64,000 nt of DNA. Origin: Candidatus Amarolinea dominans. GTDB taxonomy: Bacteria; Chloroflexota; Anaerolineae; SSC4; Amarolineaceae. The stretch covers positions 62,001 to 126,000 of the forward strand of contig JADJYJ010000010.1 in assembly GCA_016719785.1 (NCBI GenBank), read 5' to 3'. The position numbers and the translations under genes were made by a program. Positions 8,494 to 16,906 of the stretch are shown here, in pieces; within the stretch, counting starts at the first letter, position 1, and each line of letters begins with the position of its first letter. The notes beneath the pieces were generated by a model. The model was given only the letters and a program-made list of their open reading frames with translations, was not told where the DNA came from and did not search any database.

Positions 8494-8522
8494 AGTGTAG
8501 CGCAAATCGGGGCGGAAGGCAA
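8494..8522 (-). promoter_or_regulatory. Promoter for a leaderless mRNA (histidine phosphatase)
   Basis: Minus strand TTGCCT, 17-bp spacer, TACACT, then 7 nt and the ATG. The start site should fall at or next to the start codon. Confidence 0.55.
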
Positions 8523-8531
8523 GACGGTAGA

Positions 8532-8570
8532 GAGAAGTGCAGAGCACAAAGTACAAAGTGCAAAGTGGAG
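8532..8570. repeat. 'agtgcaaagt' simple repeat
   Basis: Short run of near-repeats (gtgcagagcacaaagtac, aagtgcaaagtgg) in the 8487-8753 intergenic region; the same vocabulary recurs at 58670-58955. Confidence 0.6.
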
Positions 8571-8644
8571 AGCGCAGAGGGCGGAACGACCGTGGATGAA
8601 AATGCCAGCGGACCGGGAGCCCCGAACCTCACCTCAACCCCCGA

Positions 8645-8681
8645 CCCCTTCTCCTCTCCGTGTAACGGAGAGGAGAAGGGG
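8645..8681. repeat. REP-like perfect palindrome
   Basis: Two 17-bp perfect inverted arms (CCCCTTCTCCTCTCCGT) around a GTA loop. Related in composition to the GC-rich palindrome inside hsdM at 12731-12773. No T-run follows, so it is better read as a dispersed REP/MITE-type repeat than as a terminator. Confidence 0.75.
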
Positions 8682-8753
8682 GGAAGAGAGCGTAACGGAG
8701 TTGGCGGGGATGTTGTTTTCAAGTCAGGTTAGAGGGAGAAAGCGGGGTCAAAC

Positions 8754-9548
8754 ATGCGAGCTATGATCAATGGATTCGAGATGGCGTTTGGTGACGAGGG
8801 AGAGGGATTGGCGGTGGTGTTGATTCACGGCTATCCGTTGCAGCGCGCGATTTGGGCGCCGCAGGTGGAGGCTTCGAAGACACGCTTTCGGGTCATCACC
8901 CCGGATCTGCGGGGTTTTGGCGAATCAGAAGTGACGGCAGGGCCGTACACGATGGAGATGCTGGCGGCCGACGTGCATGCGCTGCTGCAACAGCGGGGTG
9001 TCCGCAGCGCGGTCATCGGCGGCCATTCCATGGGCGGCTATGTGGCCCTGGCCTTTGCCCGTCAGTTCCCGGAGATGCTGCGCGGGCTGATCCTGGTCAA
9101 CACACGGGCGGGCGCAGACAGCCCGGCAGGCAAGGCCAATCGGCAGGCGGCCGCGGCTGTCGCCAGGCAACAGGGCGCGCTTGCCGTGGCGGATGACATG
9201 CTGCCCAAGCTCCTGGCGCCGGCCACGTTTCAGCAGCAGCCGCAGCTCGTGGCTCACGTACACAGGCTGATGGCAGCCGCGCCGGTCGAGGCGCTGGCCA
9301 ACGCGCAGCTTGGCATGGCCACACGCGGCGCCAGTCAGGACGTGTTGGAAGGGCTTTTCTTGCCGGTGCTGGTGATCACCGGCGCGGATGACAAGCTGAT
9401 CCCGCCGGCAGAATCGGAAGCGATGGCGCGCACCGTGCCGGGCGCCCGCCTGGTCGTTCTGGAAGACGTCGGGCATCTCGCCAGCCTGGAAGCGCCGGCC
9501 GCGTTCAATACGGCCTTGTGGGAGTTTTTGACCGTGCAAGTGGCGTAG
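8754..9548 (+). CDS. Alpha/beta hydrolase
   Basis: 264-aa serine hydrolase of the alpha/beta fold. Triad visible: nucleophile elbow GHSMGG (Ser near 83), Asp in ITGADDKLIPP, His in EDVGHLASLEAP; oxyanion-hole HGYPLQR near the N-terminus. Resembles 3-oxoadipate-enol-lactonase-like and BioH-like hydrolases; substrate unknown. The ATG at 8754 has GGGGT six nt upstream; an alternative ATG lies three codons in. Confidence 0.88.
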   Translation: MRAMINGFEMAFGDEGEGLAVVLIHGYPLQRAIWAPQVEASKTRFRVITPDLRGFGESEVTAGPYTMEMLAADVHALLQQRGVRSAVIGGHSMGGYVALAFARQFPEMLRGLILVNTRAGADSPAGKANRQAAAAVARQQGALAVADDMLPKLLAPATFQQQPQLVAHVHRLMAAAPVEALANAQLGMATRGASQDVLEGLFLPVLVITGADDKLIPPAESEAMARTVPGARLVVLEDVGHLASLEAPAAFNTALWEFLTVQVA

Positions 9549-9568
9549 CGAGTGCAGAAGACGATTGC

Positions 9569-10744
9569 CTAGCGCGTTGACTGGTGGTGCAGCACGATGA
9601 GGGTGACAATCAGCGTTGCCAGGTAGACGGGGATCGCCTCCAACGAGGTGTAGCGCGCCAGGCTGCCCGCGACCGTGGGCAGCAGCGCGGCGCCCAGGCC
9701 GGCCGCGCTGATCTGCATGCCGATGGTGTTGGCCGCATGGCGCATGCTGACGCGGCCGCTCGTGCCGGACACCAGCGCGGGGAAGATGGGCGCCACAGCA
9801 AAGCCGACCAGCCCGACGCCGAACAGGCTCACCGCCTGCGCGGGATTCCACCACAAGAGCAGCGCGCCGACCAGCGCCCCCAACAGACTGATCTGGACGA
9901 GCCTGTTGGCGCCCACCCGCGGCGCGTACAGCCCGGCCATGACGCGACCCACGGTGAACGTGCCCCAATAGCTGCCGGCCCACAGGCCCGCGATCGCCGG
10001 CGCAATGCCGCGCGACTCGGTCAACAGCGTGTACGCCCACAGCCCCAGGGTGACCTCGATGCCGGTGTAGATGAAAAACATCAGGATACTGAGCCACGCG
10101 CCCCGCTGGCGCAGCGTTTCGCGCAGAGGCGTCTGAAAGTCTGTCAGGCGCATGGGGGCATCGGCCTCTCCGGCGGTCCCGTTCTGCCGCCACAGCGACG
10201 CCGTGACCGCAAAGCAGCCCGCCAGCGCCAGTTGGGCCACGCCGACTACGACATAGCCCACGCGCCAGGCGCCGAACAGATTCAAGCCGGTGGTCATGAT
10301 GATCGGGCCGAGCGTGATGCCGACGCCGAAACTGGCATGGAGCCACTGCATCAGGCTTTCGCCATGGTGGGAGGCGATGTAGGTATTGAGGCCGGCATCA
10401 ATCGCGCCCGCGCCCAGCCCCGCGCCCACGCCGAGTGGAATCATCGCCCACCACGAGGGCGCCAGGGTGTAGCCCAGCAGACTGCCGCCCGTCGCCGCAC
10501 AGCTTGCGGCCAGCAGCCCGCCGACGCCCATCCGCGCCATGATGCGGCCGCTGAAGAAGCTCGAGGTGAGATAGCCGGCGGTGGACGCCACGAGCAGCAT
10601 GCCCAGCGCGTCCAGCGGTAGCGCGAAGTCCGCACGCATCGAGGGCCAGGCCACCCCTAGCAGCCCGTCAGGCAGACCGAGGGAGATGAACGCGATGTAG
10701 GCCAGCAGGATCAGGCCAATTTTGAATTGTCGTTTGGGTGTCAT
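9569..10744 (-). CDS. MFS transporter
   Basis: 391-aa permease with about twelve membrane helices. GLPDGLLGVAWPSMR in helix 1 and GAGLGAGAIDAGLNTY in helix 4 are typical of a widespread MFS branch that includes sugar-permease-like proteins of unknown substrate. The ATG at 10744 is chosen because the protein then begins with a short basic head (MTPKRQFK) directly before helix 1; no strong ribosome-binding site is visible. Its end faces the hydrolase across 20 nt. Confidence 0.85.
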   Translation of the reverse strand: MTPKRQFKIGLILLAYIAFISLGLPDGLLGVAWPSMRADFALPLDALGMLLVASTAGYLTSSFFSGRIMARMGVGGLLAASCAATGGSLLGYTLAPSWWAMIPLGVGAGLGAGAIDAGLNTYIASHHGESLMQWLHASFGVGITLGPIIMTTGLNLFGAWRVGYVVVGVAQLALAGCFAVTASLWRQNGTAGEADAPMRLTDFQTPLRETLRQRGAWLSILMFFIYTGIEVTLGLWAYTLLTESRGIAPAIAGLWAGSYWGTFTVGRVMAGLYAPRVGANRLVQISLLGALVGALLLWWNPAQAVSLFGVGLVGFAVAPIFPALVSGTSGRVSMRHAANTIGMQISAAGLGAALLPTVAGSLARYTSLEAIPVYLATLIVTLIVLHHQSTR

Positions 10745-10749
10745 CAAGA

Positions 10750-11074
10750 TCACAGGCTGTGGTAATCCACATAATCTTTGTGGCGTAACCGCATGATCAG
10801 TACGGCCAACTCTGCCTTGAAGGCTTCCCACCCCATCCACGCTTCCGGGTTGGTCGAGTAACGGTCACGTTCTTCGATCGCTTCGGCAAGCAACAATTGA
10901 TCGCCAGCGGGATCTTCAGGGCCTTCGTGCGCCCAGTTCTCGACAATAGAGTCATCGGTGTGGCGCAGAGGGCGCGAGTTCTTCGCGGACTGCTTCTTGG
11001 ACTGCCCTGCGAATGAAGGTCTCCATCTCGACCAGACTCAGAGTGGTCTTGAACTGTGGCGACGCAATGTTCAC
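10750..11074 (-). pseudogene. Small acidic protein gene, frameshifted
   Basis: A GTG with GGAGG six nt upstream opens VNIASPQFKTTLSLVEMETF and about 20 more residues, then stops. The next frame continues without a start codon as RPLRHTDDSIVENWAHEGPE, then GDQLLLAEAIEERDRY and an EAWMGWEAFKAEL segment, to a TGA six nt before the MFS start. Total length is one base more than a multiple of three, so a single inserted base near 10960-10990 would restore about 107 codons. The acidic, helical look is antitoxin-like, but I do not recognise a family. Confidence 0.45.
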
Positions 11075-11221
11075 GTTGTTCCTCCATGCGTGCAACTCGA
11101 TCGTCGTGGCCTGCTGCGGAGGCCATTGAATTCGACCGGTATTGTACCACAAAGTCGCCTGTTTCACCGCCTGGGCGCACGCGCATCGCGGCCGATCGGT
11201 TGTCGTAATCCTGGGGAAAAT

Positions 11222-11250
11222 TTGCGCAGGCTCTGTCCGTATGGTAAAAT
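11222..11250 (+). promoter_or_regulatory. Promoter of tRNA-Lys
   Basis: TTGCGC, 17-bp spacer, TAAAAT, ending 12 nt before the tRNA. Confidence 0.45.
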
Positions 11251-11262
11251 CTGGCTCGTTGT

Positions 11263-11335
11263 GGCCCGCTAGCTCAATTGGCAGAGCAAATGACTCTTAA
11301 TCATTGGGTTTAGGGTTCGAGTCCCTGGCGGGTCA
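11263..11335 (+). tRNA. tRNA-Lys (anticodon CTT)
   Basis: 73-nt cloverleaf: acceptor GGCCCGC/GCGGGTC with one G-U pair, D arm TAGCTCAATTGGCAGAGCA, anticodon loop CTCTTAA giving CTT, T arm TAGGG-TTCGAGT-CCCTG, discriminator A. CCA is not encoded. A Rho-independent terminator follows immediately. Confidence 0.96.
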
Positions 11336-11337
11336 TC

Positions 11338-11377
11338 ATACGACCAAGTGAATTGGTTTCACTTGGTCGTATTTTTT
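11338..11377 (+). terminator. Rho-independent terminator of tRNA-Lys
   Basis: Perfect 15-bp stem (arms 11338-11352 and 11358-11372), 5-nt loop, followed by a run of six T. Confidence 0.92.
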
Positions 11378-11606
11378 ACCATTTGCGTGTCTTGACAAAC
11401 CCGTCCACCTTAAGCAGGTAGCTATCAAGATTATGAAAAATGACGATTGTCCAGCATAATCAGGTTATGGATGAGTTGAACAGTGCGTAGAATAGTGGAG
11501 ATGAGGCTTATTCCTTTATCTTTTTGTCAATGTCAACTCGCGGGGCATGAGGGCCACGCGTTTGCGGGCGGAATAGACGGCCAGTACACCGCTCCAGGGA
11601 GGATCC

Positions 11607-13192
11607 ATGAACCATAGCGGAAACCACATCGAAGCCCGCTTGTGGGACGCAGCCGATGAACTGCGCGCCAATTCCAAGCTCAAGTCCTCGGAATATTCTG
11701 TCCCAGTGTTGGGGCTGGTCTTTCTGCGCTATGCCGACCACAAGTTCCAGGCGGCGGCGAAGGAATTGGCCGGCGCCGGCAGCGGACGGCGCATCATCGG
11801 CCCGGTGGACTATCAGGCGCGGGGCGTGCTCTACTTGCCCGAGACAGCGCGCTTCTCGGCGCTGATCACCCTGCCGGAAGGGGCCAACATCGGCGCGGCC
11901 ATCAACGATGCCATGCGCGCCATCGAGGCCGAGAATCCCGACCTCAAGGATGTCCTGCCCAAGACCTACAACCGCTTCGAGAATGCCCTGCTCAAAGAAC
12001 TGCTCAAGACTATGAACTCCGTCCCCATGGACATCGGGGGGGACGCGTTCGGCAGGATTTACGAATACTTCCTCGGCCACTTCGCCATGAGCGAGGGCCA
12101 AAAGGGCGGCGAGTTCTTCACCCCCACCGCCATCGTTCAGTTGATCGTCGGCATCATCGAGCCGTTCCACGGCCGCATCTTCGACCCGGCCTGCGGTTCT
12201 GGCGGCATGTTTGTGCAGAGTGCCCGCTTCGTCGCGGAGCACAAGAAGAACCCCGGCGCCGAGTTGAGCATTTACGGTCAGGAGAAGGTGGCCGAAACCG
12301 TGCGCCTGGGCAAGATGAACCTCGCCGTCCACGGTCTGGCCGGCGACATCCGCCAGGGCAATGCCTACTACGAAGACCTGCACCGCTCCACCGGTAAGTT
12401 CGACTTCGTCATGGCCAACCCGCCCTTCAACGTGGATCGCGTGGACAAGGACCGGCTCAAGGACGACCCGCGCTTTCCCTTTGGCCCGCCACGCACCGAC
12501 AACGCCAACTACCTCTGGATTCAGCTCTTCTACAGCGCGCTGAATGACAGCGGCGCGCCGGTTTTGTCATGGCCAACTCCGCCTCCGACGCCCGCGGCTC
12601 GGAACTGGAGATCCGCCGGCAGATCATCGAAGCCCGCGCCGTGGATGTGATGGTGGCGGTCGGCGCCAACTTCTTCTACACCGTGACCCTGCCCTGCACG
12701 CTCTGGTTCTTCGACCGGGGCAAGCGCAATCTCCCCCCTCGCCCTGCAGGAGAGGGGCCGGGGGTGAGGGGAAGCGAAACGGTGCTCTTCATGGATGCCC
12801 GCCACCTCTACCGCCAGCTTGACCGCGCGCATCGCGACTGGACCCCGGCGCAGATCGAGTTCCTGGCCAACATCGCCCGCCTCTACCGCGGCGAAGCGAC
12901 GGAGAACCTGCACGACAGCGCCGGCCTGCTGGCCGAACATTTCGGCAAGAAACCCAAATACGCCGATGTGCCCGGTCTGTGCAAGGTGGCAACGCTGGCC
13001 GAGATCGAAGCACAGGGCTGGAGCCTCAACCCCGGCCGCTATGTGGGGGTGACCGCCCGCGCGGAAGACGACTTCGACTTCAAGGAGCGGCTGGAGGAGC
13101 AAAACGAGGAGCTGGAGGTCCTCAACGCTGAGGCTCGGGAGTTGGAAGAGCGGATCGCGGAGAATGTGGTTAAGTTATTGGAAACACAATAA
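11607..13192 (+). pseudogene. hsdM: Type I restriction-modification methyltransferase subunit HsdM, frameshifted
   Basis: N6-adenine methyltransferase subunit of a type I R-M system. Frame 1 (11607 to about 12553) has the HsdM N-terminal helical domain, SAM motif I (DPACGSGGMF) and catalytic NPPF. Near 12554 the frame is lost. The next frame continues at once with the conserved FVMANSASDARGSELE and runs to 13192. The length is one base short of a multiple of three, and one missing C in GGC(C)GCGCC restores everything (about 528 aa). GGGAGG precedes the ATG. Other features: a GC-rich repeat inserted in frame (12731-12773, giving PPRPAGEGPGVRG) and a C-terminal helix ending EERIAENVVKLLETQ. Assembly error or true loss cannot be told apart here. 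Confidence 0.9.
12731..12773. repeat. GC-rich palindromic repeat inserted in hsdM
   Basis: A 'ccctgcaggagagggg...gggtgagggg' block of the type that is normally intergenic (compare 8645-8681). It is in frame and encodes PPRPAGEGPGVRG in place of a short variable loop before the conserved VLFMDARHLYRQ. Confidence 0.65.
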
Positions 13193-13203
13193 GGAAGGAA
13201 TCC

Positions 13204-13428
13204 ATGCAAGCTATAGAATTTGAAACACGGATTGATAAGAACGGTCACATCTATTTGCCGGAGGCGTTCCAATACGCCTACGGGAAATTTGCCCGCCTGG
13301 TGGTTCTTCTACCAGAACAGGCGGAATCCCCCAAAAAACGACGGTACCCTGGAAGCGCGAAAGGAATCCTCAAGGTGTTGTCCGAAGACGACGAACACTT
13401 GGATGATTTCAAGGAGTACATGTCATGA
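13204..13428 (+). CDS. Antitoxin, DUF2281-like
   Basis: 74-aa protein partnering the PIN toxin. N-terminal beta strands (IEFETRIDKNGHIYLPEAF) look like a swapped-hairpin DNA-binding part. The C-terminus has the DUF2281 pattern PGSAKG...DDEHLDDFKEYM, probably the toxin-binding tail. AAGGAAGG lies just upstream of the ATG. Its stop overlaps the toxin start by 4 nt (ATGA), typical of translationally coupled VapBC pairs. Confidence 0.82.
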   Translation: MQAIEFETRIDKNGHIYLPEAFQYAYGKFARLVVLLPEQAESPKKRRYPGSAKGILKVLSEDDEHLDDFKEYMS

Positions 13429-13811
13429 ATCTGTTACTAGACACGCAGGCGCTACTCTGGTTTGTGCTGGACGATCCCCGATTGAGCGGAAGGGCGCGGG
13501 AGAGCATCGTTGCCACAGATGGGTTGATTTTCGTCAGCCCGGCAAGTCTTTGGGAGATCGCCATCAAGATCAGTCTGGGCAAGTATGCGCTACCGGCGCC
13601 TTTTGCAGCGTTCTGGGATGATCAGTTGCTGACCAACAACTTTACCCTCTTGTCCATCTCTATGTCACACACCGCACGGGTTGTGGATTTACCCTTTCAT
13701 CACCGCGACCCGTTCGACCGTTTGATCATTGCCCAGTCGCTGGTGGAAGGGACTCCAGTGGCGAGCAGCGATGAAATGTTTGATCGTTATGGCGTGAAGC
13801 GGGTATGGTGA
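13425..13811 (+). CDS. vapC: PIN-domain toxin, VapC-like
   Basis: 128-aa PIN-fold ribonuclease toxin. Acidic active-site residues are in place: LLLDTQALLW (Asp6), SPASLWEIAIK (Glu), HRDPFDRLIIAQS (two Asp) and a terminal DEMFDRYGV. This is the Sll0205-like subgroup that pairs with DUF2281 antitoxins. It sits inside a type I R-M operon, between hsdM and the DUF1016 gene. Confidence 0.88.
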   Translation: MNLLLDTQALLWFVLDDPRLSGRARESIVATDGLIFVSPASLWEIAIKISLGKYALPAPFAAFWDDQLLTNNFTLLSISMSHTARVVDLPFHHRDPFDRLIIAQSLVEGTPVASSDEMFDRYGVKRVW

Positions 13812-13873
13812 AAAGCTGGGAACGGAAAGAGCGCATTGCGGAGAATATGGCGAGGTTGTTGGAGGGGAAGTGA
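13805..13873 (+). CDS. 22-codon micro-ORF with an HsdM-like tail
   Basis: The ATG lies inside the last codons of vapC (ATGGTGA) and the stop overlaps the ATG of the next gene (TGATG), so the frame is coupled on both sides. The peptide MVKSWERKERIAENMARLLE plus GK is almost entirely the helix that ends HsdM (EERIAENVVKLLE) and the DUF1016 protein (EERIAENVAKLLVEE). It could be a real small subunit or docking peptide, or the 3' remnant of a gene displaced by vapBC. Expression is not shown. Confidence 0.45.
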   Translation: MVKSWERKERIAENMARLLEGK

Positions 13874-14985
13874 TGGCGAGCAAAAAACATGACCTGGTGA
13901 AAATGGAACGTGTGCCGCCCGTAGCAGCGCCTCTGCTTCTGGAAGATCTCCGGCAGATGATCGAGGAGACCAGGCAAGGTGTCGCTACTGCGGTCAATGC
14001 TGCCCTGACCATGCTTTACTGGCGCATCGGCAAACGCATCAACGAGGAGATTCTCAAAGGCGCACGGGCCGAATATGGCGAGCAGATTGTCTCTACACTG
14101 TCGAGACAATTGGAGGCAGAGTATGGGCGGGGATTCTCCGAAAAAAGCCTACGCCACATGTTGCGGTTTGCCGAGGCATTTCCCGACGAACGAATTGTCT
14201 CAGCACTGATGAGACAATTGAGCTGGACCCATTTCCTCTCTATCATCTACCTTCAGGATTCCCTTCAGCGCGACTTCTACGCCGAGATGTGCCGGATTGA
14301 AGGATGGTCAACAAGCACCCTCCAGAAGAAGATCGGTTCCATGCTCTACGAACGCACGGCGCTGTCGCGCAAGCCGGAGATACTCATCGAACAGGAGCTG
14401 GCGGCGCTGCGAGAGACCGATCGGCTCACCCCCGACCTAGTGTTTCGCGACCCCTATCTACTGGATTTTCTTGGCCTCAAGGACACTTTTGCCGAAAAAG
14501 ACCTGGAGGCGGCCATCCTGCGCGAGATGGAAGCCTTTATTCTGGAACTGGGCGTTGGCTTCGCCTTCCTCGAACGCCAAAAGCGCATCACCGTGGATGG
14601 CGACGATTTCTATATGGACCTGCTCTTCTTCCATCGACGCTTACGCCGCCTGGTGGTGATCGACCTGAAGATGGAGGAGTTCAAGCCCGCCTTCAAGGGG
14701 CAGATAGAACTCTACCTGCGCTGGCTCGACAAGCACGAGCGGCAGGAAGGGGAAGACTCACCCATCGGCATGATCCTCTGCGCCGGCAAGAAACAGGAGC
14801 AGATCGAACTGCTGGAACTGGGTAGCTCTGGCATCCATGTCGCCGAATACCTCACTGCCCTGCCGCCCAAAAAACTGCTGGAAGAGAAACTGCATCGGGC
14901 CATTGCCCTCGCTCGCAAACGGCTGGAGAATCAGATGGAAGAGCGGATCGCCGAGAATGTGGCCAAGTTGCTGGTGGAGGAATGA
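13873..14985 (+). CDS. DUF1016 / YhcG-type PD-(D/E)XK nuclease domain protein
   Basis: 370-aa protein. The N-terminal DUF1016 helical domain (residues about 20-170; LYWRIGKRINEEI, GFSEKSLRHMLRFAEAFPD) is followed by a C-terminal nuclease-like domain (about 185-345) with FYMDLLFFHRRLRRLVVIDLKM, an Asp...(D/E)xK pattern. Such proteins often accompany type I R-M genes. The last residues, EERIAENVAKLLVEE, copy the HsdM tail. Its stop overlaps the hsdS start by 4 nt (ATGA). The role in the system is unknown; a DNA-cleaving accessory is an inference. Confidence 0.88.
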   Translation: MASKKHDLVKMERVPPVAAPLLLEDLRQMIEETRQGVATAVNAALTMLYWRIGKRINEEILKGARAEYGEQIVSTLSRQLEAEYGRGFSEKSLRHMLRFAEAFPDERIVSALMRQLSWTHFLSIIYLQDSLQRDFYAEMCRIEGWSTSTLQKKIGSMLYERTALSRKPEILIEQELAALRETDRLTPDLVFRDPYLLDFLGLKDTFAEKDLEAAILREMEAFILELGVGFAFLERQKRITVDGDDFYMDLLFFHRRLRRLVVIDLKMEEFKPAFKGQIELYLRWLDKHERQEGEDSPIGMILCAGKKQEQIELLELGSSGIHVAEYLTALPPKKLLEEKLHRAIALARKRLENQMEERIAENVAKLLVEE

Positions 14986-16124
14986 AGATTCCGCAAAGAC
15001 CTCTCTCGCAGGTTGCCGCAATAACGATGGGTACATCACCCAAGGGTGATACCTACAATCAAGATGGCACGGGCTTGCCGCTGCTTAATGGTCCAACGGA
15101 GTTTGGCCCCACCTATCCGAATTGCACTCTGTTTACCACAGATTCGAAGAGGGAGTGTAGACCCGGCGATCTAATATTCTGTGTGCGTGGGTCAACCACG
15201 GGTCGAATGAATTGGGCGGATCGCGTCTATTCTCTTGGTCGCGGTGTCTGCTCCATACGTGGTGAAACCAAGATTGATACTCGATTCATCAAATACTGCC
15301 TCGACTGGAAATTGGAGGCTCTTCTCAAGTACGCTGGCGGGGGAACTTTTCCTAACCTCACTCAAAATTCAATCCGCGAGTTTGAAATTCCTTTTCCTAG
15401 ACATAGACGCAAAATCGCCACCATCCTCTCCGCCTACGACGACCTGATCGAGAACAACCTGCGCCGCATCAAGATTCTGGAGGAGATGGCGCAGAATCTC
15501 TACCGCGAGTGGTTCGTCAAGTTCCGCTTCCCCGGCCACCGGCACGCCCGCTTCACCGATTCTCCCCTTGGTCCGATTCCGGAGGGGTGGGAGGTGCAAA
15601 GGCTTGGCGAAGTATTGGAATTAAACTACGGCAAAGCATTAAAGCAGGAAGACCGACGTGGAGGCGATGTGCCTGTGTATGGCTCAAGCGGTGTTGTCGG
15701 CCATCACGACGTACCGCTCGTCAACGGCCCTGGTATTGTCGTTGGGCGCAAGGGCAATGTCGGAAGCATCTTCTGGTCCGACGAGGATTTCTACCCTATC
15801 GACACGGCCTATTTCGTCACATCGAAAATGCCTTTACGTTTTCTGTTCTACGATCTCCAGACGAAGAACTTCCTCAACAACGACGCTGCCGTGCCGGGCT
15901 TGAATCGCAACCAAGCCTACTCACTCGAAACGGTGACGCCACCAACGGACATATTGACATGGTTCTGCCAATTTGCCGATGACTTCGAGCGGCAAGCCGC
16001 AGTTCTGCGCCTTCAAAATACCACCCTCCGCCGCACCCGCGACCTGCTGCTGCCCAAGCTCATCTCCGGCGCGGTGGATGTGTCGGAATTGGACATCGCG
16101 GTTGGCGAGGAGGCTACAGCATGA
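14982..16124 (+). CDS. hsdS: Type I restriction-modification specificity subunit HsdS
   Basis: 380-aa DNA-recognition subunit with two target-recognition domains. TRD1 spans about residues 1-145. A central conserved helix (KIATILSAYDDLIENNLRRI, EEMAQNLYREWFVKFRFPG) is the spacer that contacts HsdM. TRD2 begins IPEGWEVQRLGEV and has the VYGSSGVVG and GRKGNVGS loops. A final helix ends in RDLLLPKLISGAVDVSEL. Start and stop overlap the neighbouring genes by 4 nt each. Confidence 0.93.
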   Translation: MKIPQRPLSQVAAITMGTSPKGDTYNQDGTGLPLLNGPTEFGPTYPNCTLFTTDSKRECRPGDLIFCVRGSTTGRMNWADRVYSLGRGVCSIRGETKIDTRFIKYCLDWKLEALLKYAGGGTFPNLTQNSIREFEIPFPRHRRKIATILSAYDDLIENNLRRIKILEEMAQNLYREWFVKFRFPGHRHARFTDSPLGPIPEGWEVQRLGEVLELNYGKALKQEDRRGGDVPVYGSSGVVGHHDVPLVNGPGIVVGRKGNVGSIFWSDEDFYPIDTAYFVTSKMPLRFLFYDLQTKNFLNNDAAVPGLNRNQAYSLETVTPPTDILTWFCQFADDFERQAAVLRLQNTTLRRTRDLLLPKLISGAVDVSELDIAVGEEATA

Positions 16125-16906
16125 AGATGCTCAAAAGCCTTTCTTACGATAGAACCGTGGTTGCCGCGGTAGACGATGCGCTGTCGCATTATGCTCGCGA
16201 CGAGTTTGCGTCGCCAACCCGCTCAACCGTCCCCTTGCTGGCGTGGCTCAAGCATGAGCCGGCGATGGTGAACTCATTGCTACAAGACTTGGGCATGCCT
16301 GCAGAGTGCAACCTGCATCTCGAATACCGGGTGAAACCTCCAACGGGGAGAGGCAATGCCTCCCATAGCGATCTGATGGTGATCTCAGGCGACTCCTCGC
16401 TCGCCATCGAAGCCAAATGGACCGAGCCGCGCTATGATACGGTCGGCAAGTGGCTTGAAACCGGAGCAAACCCAGACAATCGCCGCGACGTGCTCGCTGG
16501 CTGGCTGGGCTTGCTCCAACACCATGCTGCGCAGCCGCTCTACCTGGCAGATTTCACCGATGCCGTTTACCAAATGGTGCATCGTGCCGCTTCCGCCTGT
16601 GCGGCGGGGGGCAAGCCGGCGTTGGCCTATCTGCTGTTCAAGCCCTCACCCGATCCGAGGACGGCAGACCTGCGGACGATCCGAGACGATCTTACGCATT
16701 TGTGGAGCGTGCTGGGCCGCCCCAGCACATTTCCCTTTTACCTGGTTGAATTACCCCTCTCTCGGACGACACTGTTCGATGCGCTTGCGTCATTGCCGAA
16801 AGGCAATCAGATCACAGCGCAGCAAGTCCGCGCGGCGTTGTTCGGGAGCGATCGGCTGTTCAGTTTCGAGAAGCATCGCGTGACAAGCGTGGGAGAAAAA
16901 GCATGA
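16121..16906 (+). CDS. Uncharacterised PD-(D/E)XK-like protein in the R-M operon
   Basis: 261 aa, no family recognised. SHSDLMVISGDSSLAIEAKW (residues about 86-105) has the D...ExK spacing of PD-(D/E)XK nucleases, and a helical region with conserved-looking WLGLLQHH and a basic, aromatic C-terminus follows. It is wedged between hsdS and hsdR with 4-nt overlaps on both sides, so it is made with the R-M proteins. A second nuclease, an anti-phage effector or a restriction modulator are all possible; the sequence does not decide. Confidence 0.7.
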   Translation: MKMLKSLSYDRTVVAAVDDALSHYARDEFASPTRSTVPLLAWLKHEPAMVNSLLQDLGMPAECNLHLEYRVKPPTGRGNASHSDLMVISGDSSLAIEAKWTEPRYDTVGKWLETGANPDNRRDVLAGWLGLLQHHAAQPLYLADFTDAVYQMVHRAASACAAGGKPALAYLLFKPSPDPRTADLRTIRDDLTHLWSVLGRPSTFPFYLVELPLSRTTLFDALASLPKGNQITAQQVRAALFGSDRLFSFEKHRVTSVGEKA

